Assembly (NCBI GenBank): GCA_003560935.1
Contig: PWJF01000541.1
Coordinates: 1-8,341, forward strand
From: Ignavibacteriales bacterium
GTDB lineage: Bacteria > Bacteroidota > Ignavibacteria > T3Sed10-11
Reading direction: 5' to 3'
DNA: 8,341 bases
The position numbers and the translations under genes are program-made. Of the stretch, positions 1 through 6,692 are shown piece after piece (the stretch's first letter is position 1; each line of letters opens with the position of its first letter). The notes below the pieces were generated by a model. It was given only the letters and a program-made list of their open reading frames with translations. It was not told where the DNA came from and did no database searches.

Positions 1-1772
1 CATTTATGTTTATATATAAAATCTCTCCACACATCGATATCCGTTGCTACAATAGGATTTTTCATCAGTAGATACTCATAGAACTTAACCGGAAGAATTT
101 TCTGATGTGTCGGCAACGGATGATAGAGTGCAAAACCGATGTGAGTTTCGTTGAGTAATGTAACGGCCGTTTCGTGAGGAAGTATTCCATGCAAGATAAC
201 ACTGTCCACTATGTCAAGCTGATTGATTAATTGAATTGCTTCAGCCTTGAGTGAGCTGCTTTCAAATGCTCCTACAACATCCAAATGAACATTCTTCCCA
301 TAATCGTGCTTCAAGCAAGAAACAACCCGAAGCATTTCGATAATACCGCGAATACGTTGAACCGAACCGACATAACTGAGACGTACTACGTCTCGATTGA
401 TCCTCTTTCTTGTTTCCGTAACTCGTACGTTTTTAATAAGCGGGTAATTTCTTATGATTTCCATATTCATATGATTATTATATACTTCGACATAAGAATC
501 TTCAGCAAGAATCAACCCGTTGGTGCGCTTTAAAACTATATTCTCCAATAATTTGAATAAATATAATATACTTTTTCGTACTGGGATAGGCAGCCATTCC
601 TTCTGTAAAATATCAAGGTGCTGATTCTCATGAACATCGTATATAGTTTTCGAACGGGTGACCATCTTCGCTAATAATGCAACTGGCAACAATTCGGGAT
701 CGTGTATGTGCAATATTTTTGGATTTAATTTATAGATTACCGGAATAAGTCGAAAATTTCCAATAAAACGAATTAATCTGTATCGTATAAATGATATTTT
801 CTTGTGCGGAATATCCGCTATAGACACTTTATTACGTATCGGTGCGACTATAATTATTGAATATTTTTTTGCCAGCGACCGGGCTTCTTTGTAATAAATC
901 CGATGGTCATTTGCAGAATGTATCGTAGTAAACATCACTACAGGTCTTTGATCTGTATACATAAAGTATTTAATATGCCTGAGTTTCAATACATAGTATA
1001 TACCGAGAAGTAAAAATCGAACGCTCCGATAAATATAATTCTTCATCATATCGGGGATAAAGGTCATCCTGTCAAATAGGTATTTCCTACAATATCTTTG
1101 TCGCTCTTCAAGGTGTTTTTCCGAGAAAGAATTGCCGGCAATCATACCGGAGGTTTTACTGCTATATGAGATACGAAAACATGATGTGATTTGATTCACC
1201 AACCGTGTTTTAATGATTCGACCGCAGCGTAAAAACCATTCCGTATCCATTGCATAATGGTAATCTTCAGATAACGAATACGTTGTTAGGATATTTTTTT
1301 TGAACAACGTTCCGCTTGAAGGTGGACCATACACCCCGAAGAGAATAAATATATACCTGAATTTAATTTGAGAATATATATGCAGATACTGTCCCGACTC
1401 TGTAATATATTTCACGTGTCCGTACATCACATCGACCGAGGGATCATCGGTAATTCTCTGAGCATAACTCCTTAATGCACCTTCAGACAATAAATCATCC
1501 GCATTCAACCAGACAATCCATTCTCCCGTTGCCATCTTAATTCCCTTATTGAGCGCATGGCTTTGTCCCCGGTCAGTTTCCGACAGCCACCTTAGGTGAC
1601 GATACCGTCTGAGGATTTTAACAGTATCGTCGGTGGAACAATTATCAATGATAATATGCTCGAAGTTCGGATAGTTCTGCACGAGCACGCTCTCAATGGC
1701 ATCGGCAATAAACTTCCCCTGGTTGAACGACGGTGTTATGATCGATATTTTGGGGTGATGCTCCATGCTCAT
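1..1772 (-). CDS. Bifunctional glycosyltransferase, GT2 domain fused to GT4-like domain (3' end beyond window)
   Basis: The frame stays open for 590 codons from ATG 1772 to the left edge, so the C-terminus is missing. Residues about 8-190 form a GT2 (GT-A fold) domain: IITPSFNQGKFI at 11-22, IIIDNCSTDDT at 40-50, ETDRGQSHALNKG at 65-77, the metal-binding-type LNADD at 89-93, and MDTEWFLR at 175-182. Residues about 277-590 form a GT4-like (GT-B) domain: FTTIHSANDHR at 281-291, HIHDPELLP at 355-363, IYDVHEN at 377-383, YVGSVQRIRG at 467-476, and LPVKFYEYL at 560-568. Glu566 matches the second Glu of the GT4 EX7E motif, while the first position is Lys558. The linker has a hydrophobic helix at about 251-264. 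The start overlaps the flippase stop as ATGA and no clear Shine-Dalgarno is visible, so translational coupling is likely; ATG 1766 is a possible alternative. The inferred role is adding two sugars to the lipid-linked repeat unit in the cytoplasm. Sugar donors cannot be told from the sequence. Confidence 0.88.
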   Translation of the reverse strand, partial: MSMEHHPKISIITPSFNQGKFIADAIESVLVQNYPNFEHIIIDNCSTDDTVKILRRYRHLRWLSETDRGQSHALNKGIKMATGEWIVWLNADDLLSEGALRSYAQRITDDPSVDVMYGHVKYITESGQYLHIYSQIKFRYIFILFGVYGPPSSGTLFKKNILTTYSLSEDYHYAMDTEWFLRCGRIIKTRLVNQITSCFRISYSSKTSGMIAGNSFSEKHLEERQRYCRKYLFDRMTFIPDMMKNYIYRSVRFLLLGIYYVLKLRHIKYFMYTDQRPVVMFTTIHSANDHRIYYKEARSLAKKYSIIIVAPIRNKVSIADIPHKKISFIRYRLIRFIGNFRLIPVIYKLNPKILHIHDPELLPVALLAKMVTRSKTIYDVHENQHLDILQKEWLPIPVRKSILYLFKLLENIVLKRTNGLILAEDSYVEVYNNHMNMEIIRNYPLIKNVRVTETRKRINRDVVRLSYVGSVQRIRGIIEMLRVVSCLKHDYGKNVHLDVVGAFESSSLKAEAIQLINQLDIVDSVILHGILPHETAVTLLNETHIGFALYHPLPTHQKILPVKFYEYLLMKNPIVATDIDVWRDFIYKHK

Positions 1773-3166
1773 GAATTTTTATTTTGAAATAGTACGGTAC
1801 CCGCAGACGTTGCATATCCTCGCAGCATATTTCTTGATGAGGGTACAAGCACTATTATTATGAGACCTGATAATACTATCCAGCCGAGTGTATGCACAAA
1901 CAACGATAATATTAAAACGGCAGACCATAAAGTAATCAATGAATATTGTATTTTCCCGATATACTTTCTAAACAGTAATTCTTGAACGGCGAAACTACCA
2001 AGAGCGCAGATCTCAGCGTATCCATATCCAATCAACCCATAGCGGGGAACTAAAAATAATGCGCTCGTAACAAATAACAGTATATGAATAAAATGATAAA
2101 ATGAAACAACATTGTTTTTGTGTAAAACATACAGTGCAGATGAATGAAGGCTGTAGAGGGAACCGGCCAGATAACCAAGTGCAATAAACGGGAAAATTAA
2201 TCCGATATTTTTCCATTGGGCTCCCATTAAGGGTTCGGCAACAAACGGCAGCACAATTGCAACAATAACCAATAAAACTCCGACCGAGATAAGCTGTATA
2301 TGCATACCTTCCGAAACTGCATTTTTCAAACGTTGTATATCATTCTGCACCTGTGCAAACGCCGATATCGATATACGCCATATCGATTCTTTGATAAAAC
2401 CTAAACTTTCGACTATCTTTACGGATACAGCAACAATACCAACGGCATCGGCTCCTATAAACCGTCCGACTATAACAGGATTTACTAACTGTCGTAAATG
2501 CCAGATCCACACAGACGAAGAATAACCGACACCATACCCAAGCATTTTTTTTATTAACTCACTATTCCAGTAAAACCGCGGTCTATATCGCGAGTTTTTA
2601 TAATACATTACCGATAGTATGAACTGCTGTATCCACCATCCCGTTACCGGCGCCCACATACCGGCTCCTGCGATAGCTGCAGGTATGGCTGCCGCGTAAA
2701 AGCCAACCTGACCGCCTAACTCACCGAACGCAACTTTTTTATATTGAATAGAACGTTCCAACACTGCGAGCGGCACCTGGTTCGTAAGAATGACCGGAAG
2801 TGAAAACGCTAATACAGTCAATACCGGACCGACTTCATCGATTTTTATCAAGGCTTGTATCATCGGAATCGCTAAAATTGTCAATACCGTGACGATACAA
2901 GCGGTAATAATTAAAAATGTAAATGCCAGGTGAAAATATCGCTGATCTTCTGCCTCCGTCGTTCGAATAAGATAAACATTAATTCCCAATAAAGAGACCT
3001 TAAAGAGATAAATAAAAATACCAATAGCCGCGGCATAAAACCCATAGTGCTGCGGACCGATAATCCTTGTCAAAAGAATTATGCCGCCGATATTAACGGT
3101 AATACCAATCACATGGCGTAGAATTAAATAGGTACCTTCATGTATTACTTTGCCACGAAGATTCAC
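1769..3166 (-). CDS. Wzx-type polysaccharide flippase (MOP superfamily)
   Basis: This 465-residue protein is almost entirely hydrophobic helices (for example about 19-33, 44-60, 78-104, 114-127, 290-310, 320-345, 355-375, 408-441), as expected for the 12-14 helix oligosaccharide flippases of the MOP superfamily. The N-terminal LTRIIGPQHYGFYAAA (32-47) and the LERSIQYKKVAFGEL region (136-150), followed by GAGMWAPVTGWW (167-178), resemble the PST/Wzx families. The family moves undecaprenyl-diphosphate-linked repeat units from the cytoplasmic to the periplasmic leaflet; the exact substrate here is unknown. The start codon is GTG, chosen because AAGGAT (3178-3173) lies about 7 nt upstream and because a small upstream frame ends on it. 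The last codon overlaps the following glycosyltransferase start (ATGA). A lipid-linked-sugar exporter of a related MOP branch is the main alternative. Confidence 0.9.
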   Translation of the reverse strand: MNLRGKVIHEGTYLILRHVIGITVNIGGIILLTRIIGPQHYGFYAAAIGIFIYLFKVSLLGINVYLIRTTEAEDQRYFHLAFTFLIITACIVTVLTILAIPMIQALIKIDEVGPVLTVLAFSLPVILTNQVPLAVLERSIQYKKVAFGELGGQVGFYAAAIPAAIAGAGMWAPVTGWWIQQFILSVMYYKNSRYRPRFYWNSELIKKMLGYGVGYSSSVWIWHLRQLVNPVIVGRFIGADAVGIVAVSVKIVESLGFIKESIWRISISAFAQVQNDIQRLKNAVSEGMHIQLISVGVLLVIVAIVLPFVAEPLMGAQWKNIGLIFPFIALGYLAGSLYSLHSSALYVLHKNNVVSFYHFIHILLFVTSALFLVPRYGLIGYGYAEICALGSFAVQELLFRKYIGKIQYSLITLWSAVLILSLFVHTLGWIVLSGLIIIVLVPSSRNMLRGYATSAGTVLFQNKNS

Positions 3167-3240
3167 TTGAGAATCCTTACCGTATACCGATCGGCAATCG
3201 TATTATGTGAAATCCAATTTTTAAATCCTGCTTTGTTCAT
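3163..3240 (-). other. Possible 25-residue reading frame ending on the flippase start codon
   Basis: ATG at 3240 opens a 25-codon frame beginning MNKAGFKNWISHN and ending VRILK. Its TGA (3165-3163) overlaps the GTG of the flippase (3166-3164) as GTGA, so ribosomes finishing here could restart on the flippase. The AAGGAT that would serve the flippase lies inside it. There is no clear Shine-Dalgarno of its own and no recognisable homology. Confidence 0.2.
3173..3178 (-). promoter_or_regulatory. Ribosome binding site for the flippase GTG start
   Basis: Read on the minus strand this is AAGGAT, with seven bases between it and GTG 3166. It decides the choice of the GTG start, because no ATG lies near it in that frame. 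Confidence 0.6.
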
Positions 3241-3296
3241 GAGTGACTAAAGAATAAATTCTTCAAAAATACATCGAATGTCTGATCATCAGACAT
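3237..3296 (-). other. Possible 19-residue reading frame overlapping the methyltransferase end
   Basis: ATG at 3296 overlaps the last codons of the methyltransferase and opens a 19-codon frame (MSDDQTFDVFLKNLFFSHS) whose TGA overlaps the next ATG as ATGA. There is no good Shine-Dalgarno, and the ATG lies in the arm of the inverted repeat. I do not recognise the peptide. It may be a coupling peptide, a decayed gene piece, or chance. Confidence 0.15.
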
Positions 3297-3297
3297 T
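3277..3297. repeat. Near-perfect inverted repeat, 10-bp arms, over the methyltransferase stop codon
   Basis: The arms AATGTCTGAT and ATCAGACATT are exact reverse complements separated by one base, 21 bp in all. The repeat covers the TGA of the methyltransferase (3291-3289), the second in-frame TGA, and the ATG (3296) of a tiny overlapping frame. In minus-strand RNA it can fold into a 9-bp stem with a 3-nt loop. A run of five U follows only after a gap of about 9 nt, so it is a poor fit to an intrinsic terminator. It could be an RNA stability or attenuation element, an operator, or chance. Confidence 0.6.
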
Positions 3298-3996
3298 TCT
3301 GACACTACCGATGGATCGAATGATCGACGCTATATCACTATTATGACATAATATTACACATCCCCGCTTTGCTCCCGTCTCGTGTGTTTCGTCAACGGCA
3401 GGGTAAAATTTCCATAACTTCAAAACCGGAAGAGATCGAAGATAATCGACGTTCAGTACTTTACCTTCTCCATAATCATCATAGGCATACCGGGTGCCGG
3501 GAACCTGAAAGTCATCGACCATCACAACAGCGTCGGGCCAGAAATTATATATAATTTCGAGTTCCTCACGCAGCGGAAGATCTTCCTCCCAATGAGCATC
3601 AAGATAAAAAAATACTCGTTGACGGGGAAATCTCCTATCGTATGCAAGCTGGTGAAGATAGTGTCGACTATCCGCACATGTCAGGTGTAATCGGTCGTCG
3701 AATCGTTTCAATCGTAATCGTGCAAATGTATAAAACCGGAGATTCGATTCAACGGCATACACCGGAATACCGAATTCCGCGAAATATTCTGTGGTAACCC
3801 CGCGATAGCTTCCCGATTCAACAAATGCACTGAATTTAAGAGCGGCATGCAAATCCTCAAACATATGTATGCGAAATTGCTGACCGTTAAATGCTCCTCC
3901 CCACGATTTCTTTAATGCAGGTCGAAGATAATAATCTATATAACCGAGATTAGTCGGTCCGAGCCATTTTATAAAATACTTTTTTAAGTCTATCAC
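3289..3996 (-). CDS. Class I SAM-dependent methyltransferase-like protein of a polysaccharide cluster
   Basis: The 235-residue soluble protein has the order of motifs of a Rossmann-fold methyltransferase. Motif I is FVESGSYRGVTTE (58-70), where the usual GxGxG is replaced by ESGSYRG. Next come VYAVESN (79-85, acidic residue for the SAM ribose), CADSRHYL (107-114), FFYLDAHW (129-136) and VVMVDDFQVPG (157-167); ETGAKRG is at 206-212. Such proteins occur in exopolysaccharide and O-antigen loci and are usually annotated as methyltransferases, but the substrate is seldom known; a sugar hydroxyl or chain end is my inference. The start is GTG at 3996: an in-frame TGA lies three codons upstream, and the next Met (residue 45) would remove a sequence (FNGQQFR) that looks like part of the family's N-terminal region. 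No good Shine-Dalgarno is visible. It ends in tandem stops, TGATGA. It is 55 bp after the Wzy-like gene. Confidence 0.8.
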   Translation of the reverse strand: MIDLKKYFIKWLGPTNLGYIDYYLRPALKKSWGGAFNGQQFRIHMFEDLHAALKFSAFVESGSYRGVTTEYFAEFGIPVYAVESNLRFYTFARLRLKRFDDRLHLTCADSRHYLHQLAYDRRFPRQRVFFYLDAHWEEDLPLREELEIIYNFWPDAVVMVDDFQVPGTRYAYDDYGEGKVLNVDYLRSLPVLKLWKFYPAVDETHETGAKRGCVILCHNSDIASIIRSIGSVRNV

Positions 3997-4051
3997 TACA
4001 TATCATTCGTATTGTTCATTTACCATACATACTCTCACACGTGGTGCGGCA

Positions 4052-5476
4052 CTAATGTGAACTGCGATCATTCCAGGTAACCCTCCAAAACGCAACAAGC
4101 ATACCGAGGAAGATCCAAAATATTCTGTTCTCTGCCAGATCTCCACTCACCTGAATCGCAAGAAACATTACGATCGCCGATGCAACCAACGACAGGAAAA
4201 TTATTTTATCCCGTGTATCCTTAAACCCGCTTTTGTTCATTACAGATACAGTAGTCGAAATAGTTCCGAGATGGAACAGAAATAACATAAGTCCGACACA
4301 ACCTAACTCGAAAACGATTTCTAAAAATACATTATGGGGGTAATCTTGAAAATCATGAAAGATACTTAATGAAGCGTAACTGCCGGTACCGTGACCTATA
4401 AGAAAACTCTGTATCGATCCCACCCAATTTACAAGAGATGACGACCACATCTCCATCCGTGTGGCGCGAGTATCTATTTCGGTTCCTATCTGCGCCATTA
4501 CTCCGTATTCTTGTCCGATGAGCAAAAAATATCTGTTTACAAGTTGTTCCGGGAGAGCCAGAAGTGTAATAATTAAAACGACAGAAAGAAGAAACCCGTA
4601 TATCATCATTTTTTTAATGCTTATACCGGTAAAATACAGAAAAAATATTCCCATTCCCAGAATAAGACTTATAACCGGGCCGCGTGTATTGGTAACTAAA
4701 AGTGCAATAAAGAGGAATGATGATAATAATAACACACTGTTGCGTAGTCGCCGCGAGGGTATATTCATACCTACTACAAGGAGGATGGCGATAGATATGG
4801 CAATAATTCTCCCTGCGGAAATTGGATTTGCATCAAGAACGGTAAACCGGATGAAAAATCCAAGTAATTCGCCACTCATGTAACTTTTAAAACCTTCGTA
4901 CAGCATTAAACCCGAAAACAAGACGGTTCCTATGATTATTATATATAATAATCTGATAATATCTTCTCTCCGTCGAAGCATCATAATCGTGATAATAAAG
5001 AGGAAGAAATTAAACACCATAAAGCGCATTGCCTTTTCGAATCCATAGTTGGGACTGGGTGTATGGATGAGACTCAACACCAGAAGAACGGTAAACAAAG
5101 CTAACGGGAAAACGAATTGAATATATGGCGGAAGGTTTTCATCTCTGTGTCGTATTAGTTTCACAGCAAGAGCAGCAAGCAAAATAACAAATAAAAATAT
5201 TGAATAATCTATAGACTGAAAAAGAGCGATATTTTCTTCAACCCATCCTTTAGTTAATCCAATGAATAAAAATATCGCTAAGGCGGATTCGGGGATCATT
5301 AAAATAAGTACACCTGTTCCAATGATTCCGAGTACAATTAATGGAGAGATTGAGTCCGATAGATATATAAGTCCCGAGAGTAACAACAATTGCACCAATC
5401 CCAGAAACCACCACGGTATGGCCGGCTGATCTATCGTAGTGATGCTCACCTGGTTACCGGATGTACCCTGCAACAT
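4052..5476 (-). CDS. Wzy-type polysaccharide polymerase / O-antigen ligase family membrane protein
   Basis: This 474-residue integral membrane protein has about 10-12 hydrophobic helices (for example 22-40, 45-72, 90-105, 118-137, 151-166, 175-192, 222-236, 247-262, 267-283, 290-308, 383-403, 427-444, 452-464). Its features match the O-antigen ligase/polymerase (Wzy_C) family: TNTRGPVISL at 262-271 after a transmembrane helix, then a periplasmic loop with RMEMW (340-344), GHGTGSY (361-367) and DYPHNVFLEI (378-387). The His in PHN corresponds to the conserved family histidine. The family transfers undecaprenyl-linked glycans to a growing chain (Wzy) or to lipid A or another acceptor (WaaL-like). 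I favour polymerase because it sits between a chain-length regulator and a flippase, but sequence alone does not separate the two. It begins 5 bp after the preceding stop; AGAGG (5492-5488) lies inside the end of that gene, about 11 nt from the ATG. Confidence 0.85.
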   Translation of the reverse strand: MLQGTSGNQVSITTIDQPAIPWWFLGLVQLLLLSGLIYLSDSISPLIVLGIIGTGVLILMIPESALAIFLFIGLTKGWVEENIALFQSIDYSIFLFVILLAALAVKLIRHRDENLPPYIQFVFPLALFTVLLVLSLIHTPSPNYGFEKAMRFMVFNFFLFIITIMMLRRREDIIRLLYIIIIGTVLFSGLMLYEGFKSYMSGELLGFFIRFTVLDANPISAGRIIAISIAILLVVGMNIPSRRLRNSVLLLSSFLFIALLVTNTRGPVISLILGMGIFFLYFTGISIKKMMIYGFLLSVVLIITLLALPEQLVNRYFLLIGQEYGVMAQIGTEIDTRATRMEMWSSSLVNWVGSIQSFLIGHGTGSYASLSIFHDFQDYPHNVFLEIVFELGCVGLMLFLFHLGTISTTVSVMNKSGFKDTRDKIIFLSLVASAIVMFLAIQVSGDLAENRIFWIFLGMLVAFWRVTWNDRSSH

Positions 5477-5481
5477 TATGA

Positions 5482-6639
5482 TTAATGCCTCTTCTTAAAT
5501 GGATTGTTAACCATTTCCTTTATTTCCACAATTCGTTGATATTGTTCAGGATTGCGGGTACGGGTTTTTTCGATTGAATCGGTAGTAACCACGTAAACAA
5601 CACTTAGAGCAAGAGCCGCAATCCCCATTGCGATAGTTATTAACAGGCGCTTCGGTTTTGACTTTTCTTCCGCCGGGATAGCACTATCGACGACCAATAC
5701 CGTCGGCGTATCCCGTAACTCTTCAAGGCGGGCTTCTTCCAATAGAGGTGTCAACAGTTCGAAAATCTTCTGCTGTACCAATAACTCACGGAGGATACGA
5801 AATGATTCAATCGTCTGATCGGGTATACCCTCCAGTTTTCTTTCAATGGCCGACAGTTCCCGTTGAACATTCCGGTATATCGGATTGTCAATACTCATAA
5901 CCTCACTATACACATCGAGCTCAATTTCCTTGACCACTTTTATCGCATACAGTTCAGCAATACCGCGTATACTTTGCTCGGTTTGTTCGGGGAGAATCAT
6001 AAGTCCATGCTCGCTTTGAAAAGCATGCATCTTTTCTTCTAATGCGATAAGATCTTGTTTGTTCGTTGCGAGCCTTTTTTCGATGAATTCCCGGCGGGCT
6101 CGTGCCTCGCGGACATTCAAATTAATACTGTGTTTGTGTAGTAATTCCACATAATAATTTGCCATATCTGCAGCACGCTGGGGATCCCGGTCATAAACAC
6201 CTACAACAAGCGCCCCCTCATCGTCTATTTTTAACACGGTATTATCTACCAGAGCATCACGTGCGTCTTTCCATGATTCATTATCGATCCGATATACATT
6301 CATCAAATCAAACGTTCGGATAACATCGTCCATTACGGTGCGGCTTTTCAGGATCGAGAAATAGTTGTACATCTCCGGAGATGCCATCATACCGCCGCCG
6401 GGAAATGCTCTTACCATTCGAGCAATGTCACCGAGTCCTGCAGTAAATGGTCCGAGTCCGTCACCTTTTGGGGGAAGTACGATAGTATCACTGTAGTACC
6501 ATTTCGGTAACAATAAAGTTATACCATATGTTACCAGCACAACGAGAACAAAGTTAATTGTAATAAACCGCCGCCATTTTAATAGTAGGTGAATATAGTA
6601 TAATAGCCCTTGTGTTTGGTTCTGATCGTTACTCTTCAT
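5482..6639 (-). CDS. Wzz/GNVR-type polysaccharide co-polymerase (chain-length determinant), no kinase domain
   Basis: This 385-residue inner-membrane protein has the classic co-polymerase layout. There is a short cytoplasmic N-terminus, a first membrane helix at about 26-44, and a large periplasmic region with charged helices likely to form coiled coils (about 178-210 and 256-270). A second helix follows at about 331-352, then a short cytoplasmic tail. Residues 10-55 fit the Wzz N-terminal domain (LLKWRR before helix 1, then WYYSDTIVLPP). The GNVR-like region is at about 272-330 (RILRELLVQQKIFELL), with VVDSAIPAEEKSKPKR just before helix 2, the proline-containing segment typical of the family. 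The tail is only about 33 residues with no Walker motif or tyrosine cluster, so this is not a fused tyrosine autokinase. The family oligomerises and sets chain length together with Wzy. GAGGG (6649-6645) lies 5 nt before the ATG, supporting this start. Confidence 0.9.
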   Translation of the reverse strand: MKSNDQNQTQGLLYYIHLLLKWRRFITINFVLVVLVTYGITLLLPKWYYSDTIVLPPKGDGLGPFTAGLGDIARMVRAFPGGGMMASPEMYNYFSILKSRTVMDDVIRTFDLMNVYRIDNESWKDARDALVDNTVLKIDDEGALVVGVYDRDPQRAADMANYYVELLHKHSINLNVREARARREFIEKRLATNKQDLIALEEKMHAFQSEHGLMILPEQTEQSIRGIAELYAIKVVKEIELDVYSEVMSIDNPIYRNVQRELSAIERKLEGIPDQTIESFRILRELLVQQKIFELLTPLLEEARLEELRDTPTVLVVDSAIPAEEKSKPKRLLITIAMGIAALALSVVYVVTTDSIEKTRTRNPEQYQRIVEIKEMVNNPFKKRH

Positions 6640-6644
6640 AACTT

Positions 6645-6649
6645 CCCTC
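6645..6649 (-). promoter_or_regulatory. Ribosome binding site for the Wzz-type gene
   Basis: GAGGG on the minus strand with a 5-nt spacer (AAGTT) before ATG 6639. It is the clearest Shine-Dalgarno in the window and supports independent initiation of the co-polymerase after a 53-bp gap. Confidence 0.65.
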
Positions 6650-6692
6650 TGTGTATGATAATTATTTCGCTTCGCTTATTGTTTAAAAATAA

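Noticed and set aside
285..533. Plus-strand open frame of 82 codons
   Set aside because: It lies antisense to the GT4-like domain, whose reading frame has clear family motifs; the predicted peptide has no recognisable features.
1..1772. Broken glycosyltransferase gene (pseudogene) because no complete minus-strand frame ends in the window
   Set aside because: Codon-by-codon reading shows an unbroken frame from 1772 to base 1, with frame checks agreeing at several internal motifs; it is cut by the window edge, not by a mutation.
2013..2216. Minus-strand frame of 67 codons
   Set aside because: It is out of frame inside the flippase gene and has no domain.
3250..3297. Intrinsic terminator after the methyltransferase
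   Set aside because: The stem is AT-rich and the U-run begins about 9 nt after it, so it does not fit the usual stem plus immediate U-tract.
3997..4051. Tiny frames of 4-7 codons ahead of the methyltransferase
   Set aside because: Too short to support, and no Shine-Dalgarno; kept only as a note on the weak initiation context of the GTG.
4035..4060. Possible hairpin (TCACA and TGTGA arms) at the Wzy-like gene stop
   Set aside because: Only five outer pairs and about three inner pairs with a mismatched internal loop, and no T-run follows; it does not stand out from chance.
4461..4883. Plus-strand open frame of 140 codons
   Set aside because: It is fully antisense to the Wzy-like membrane gene and looks like a mirror of hydrophobic codons; no domain is recognisable.
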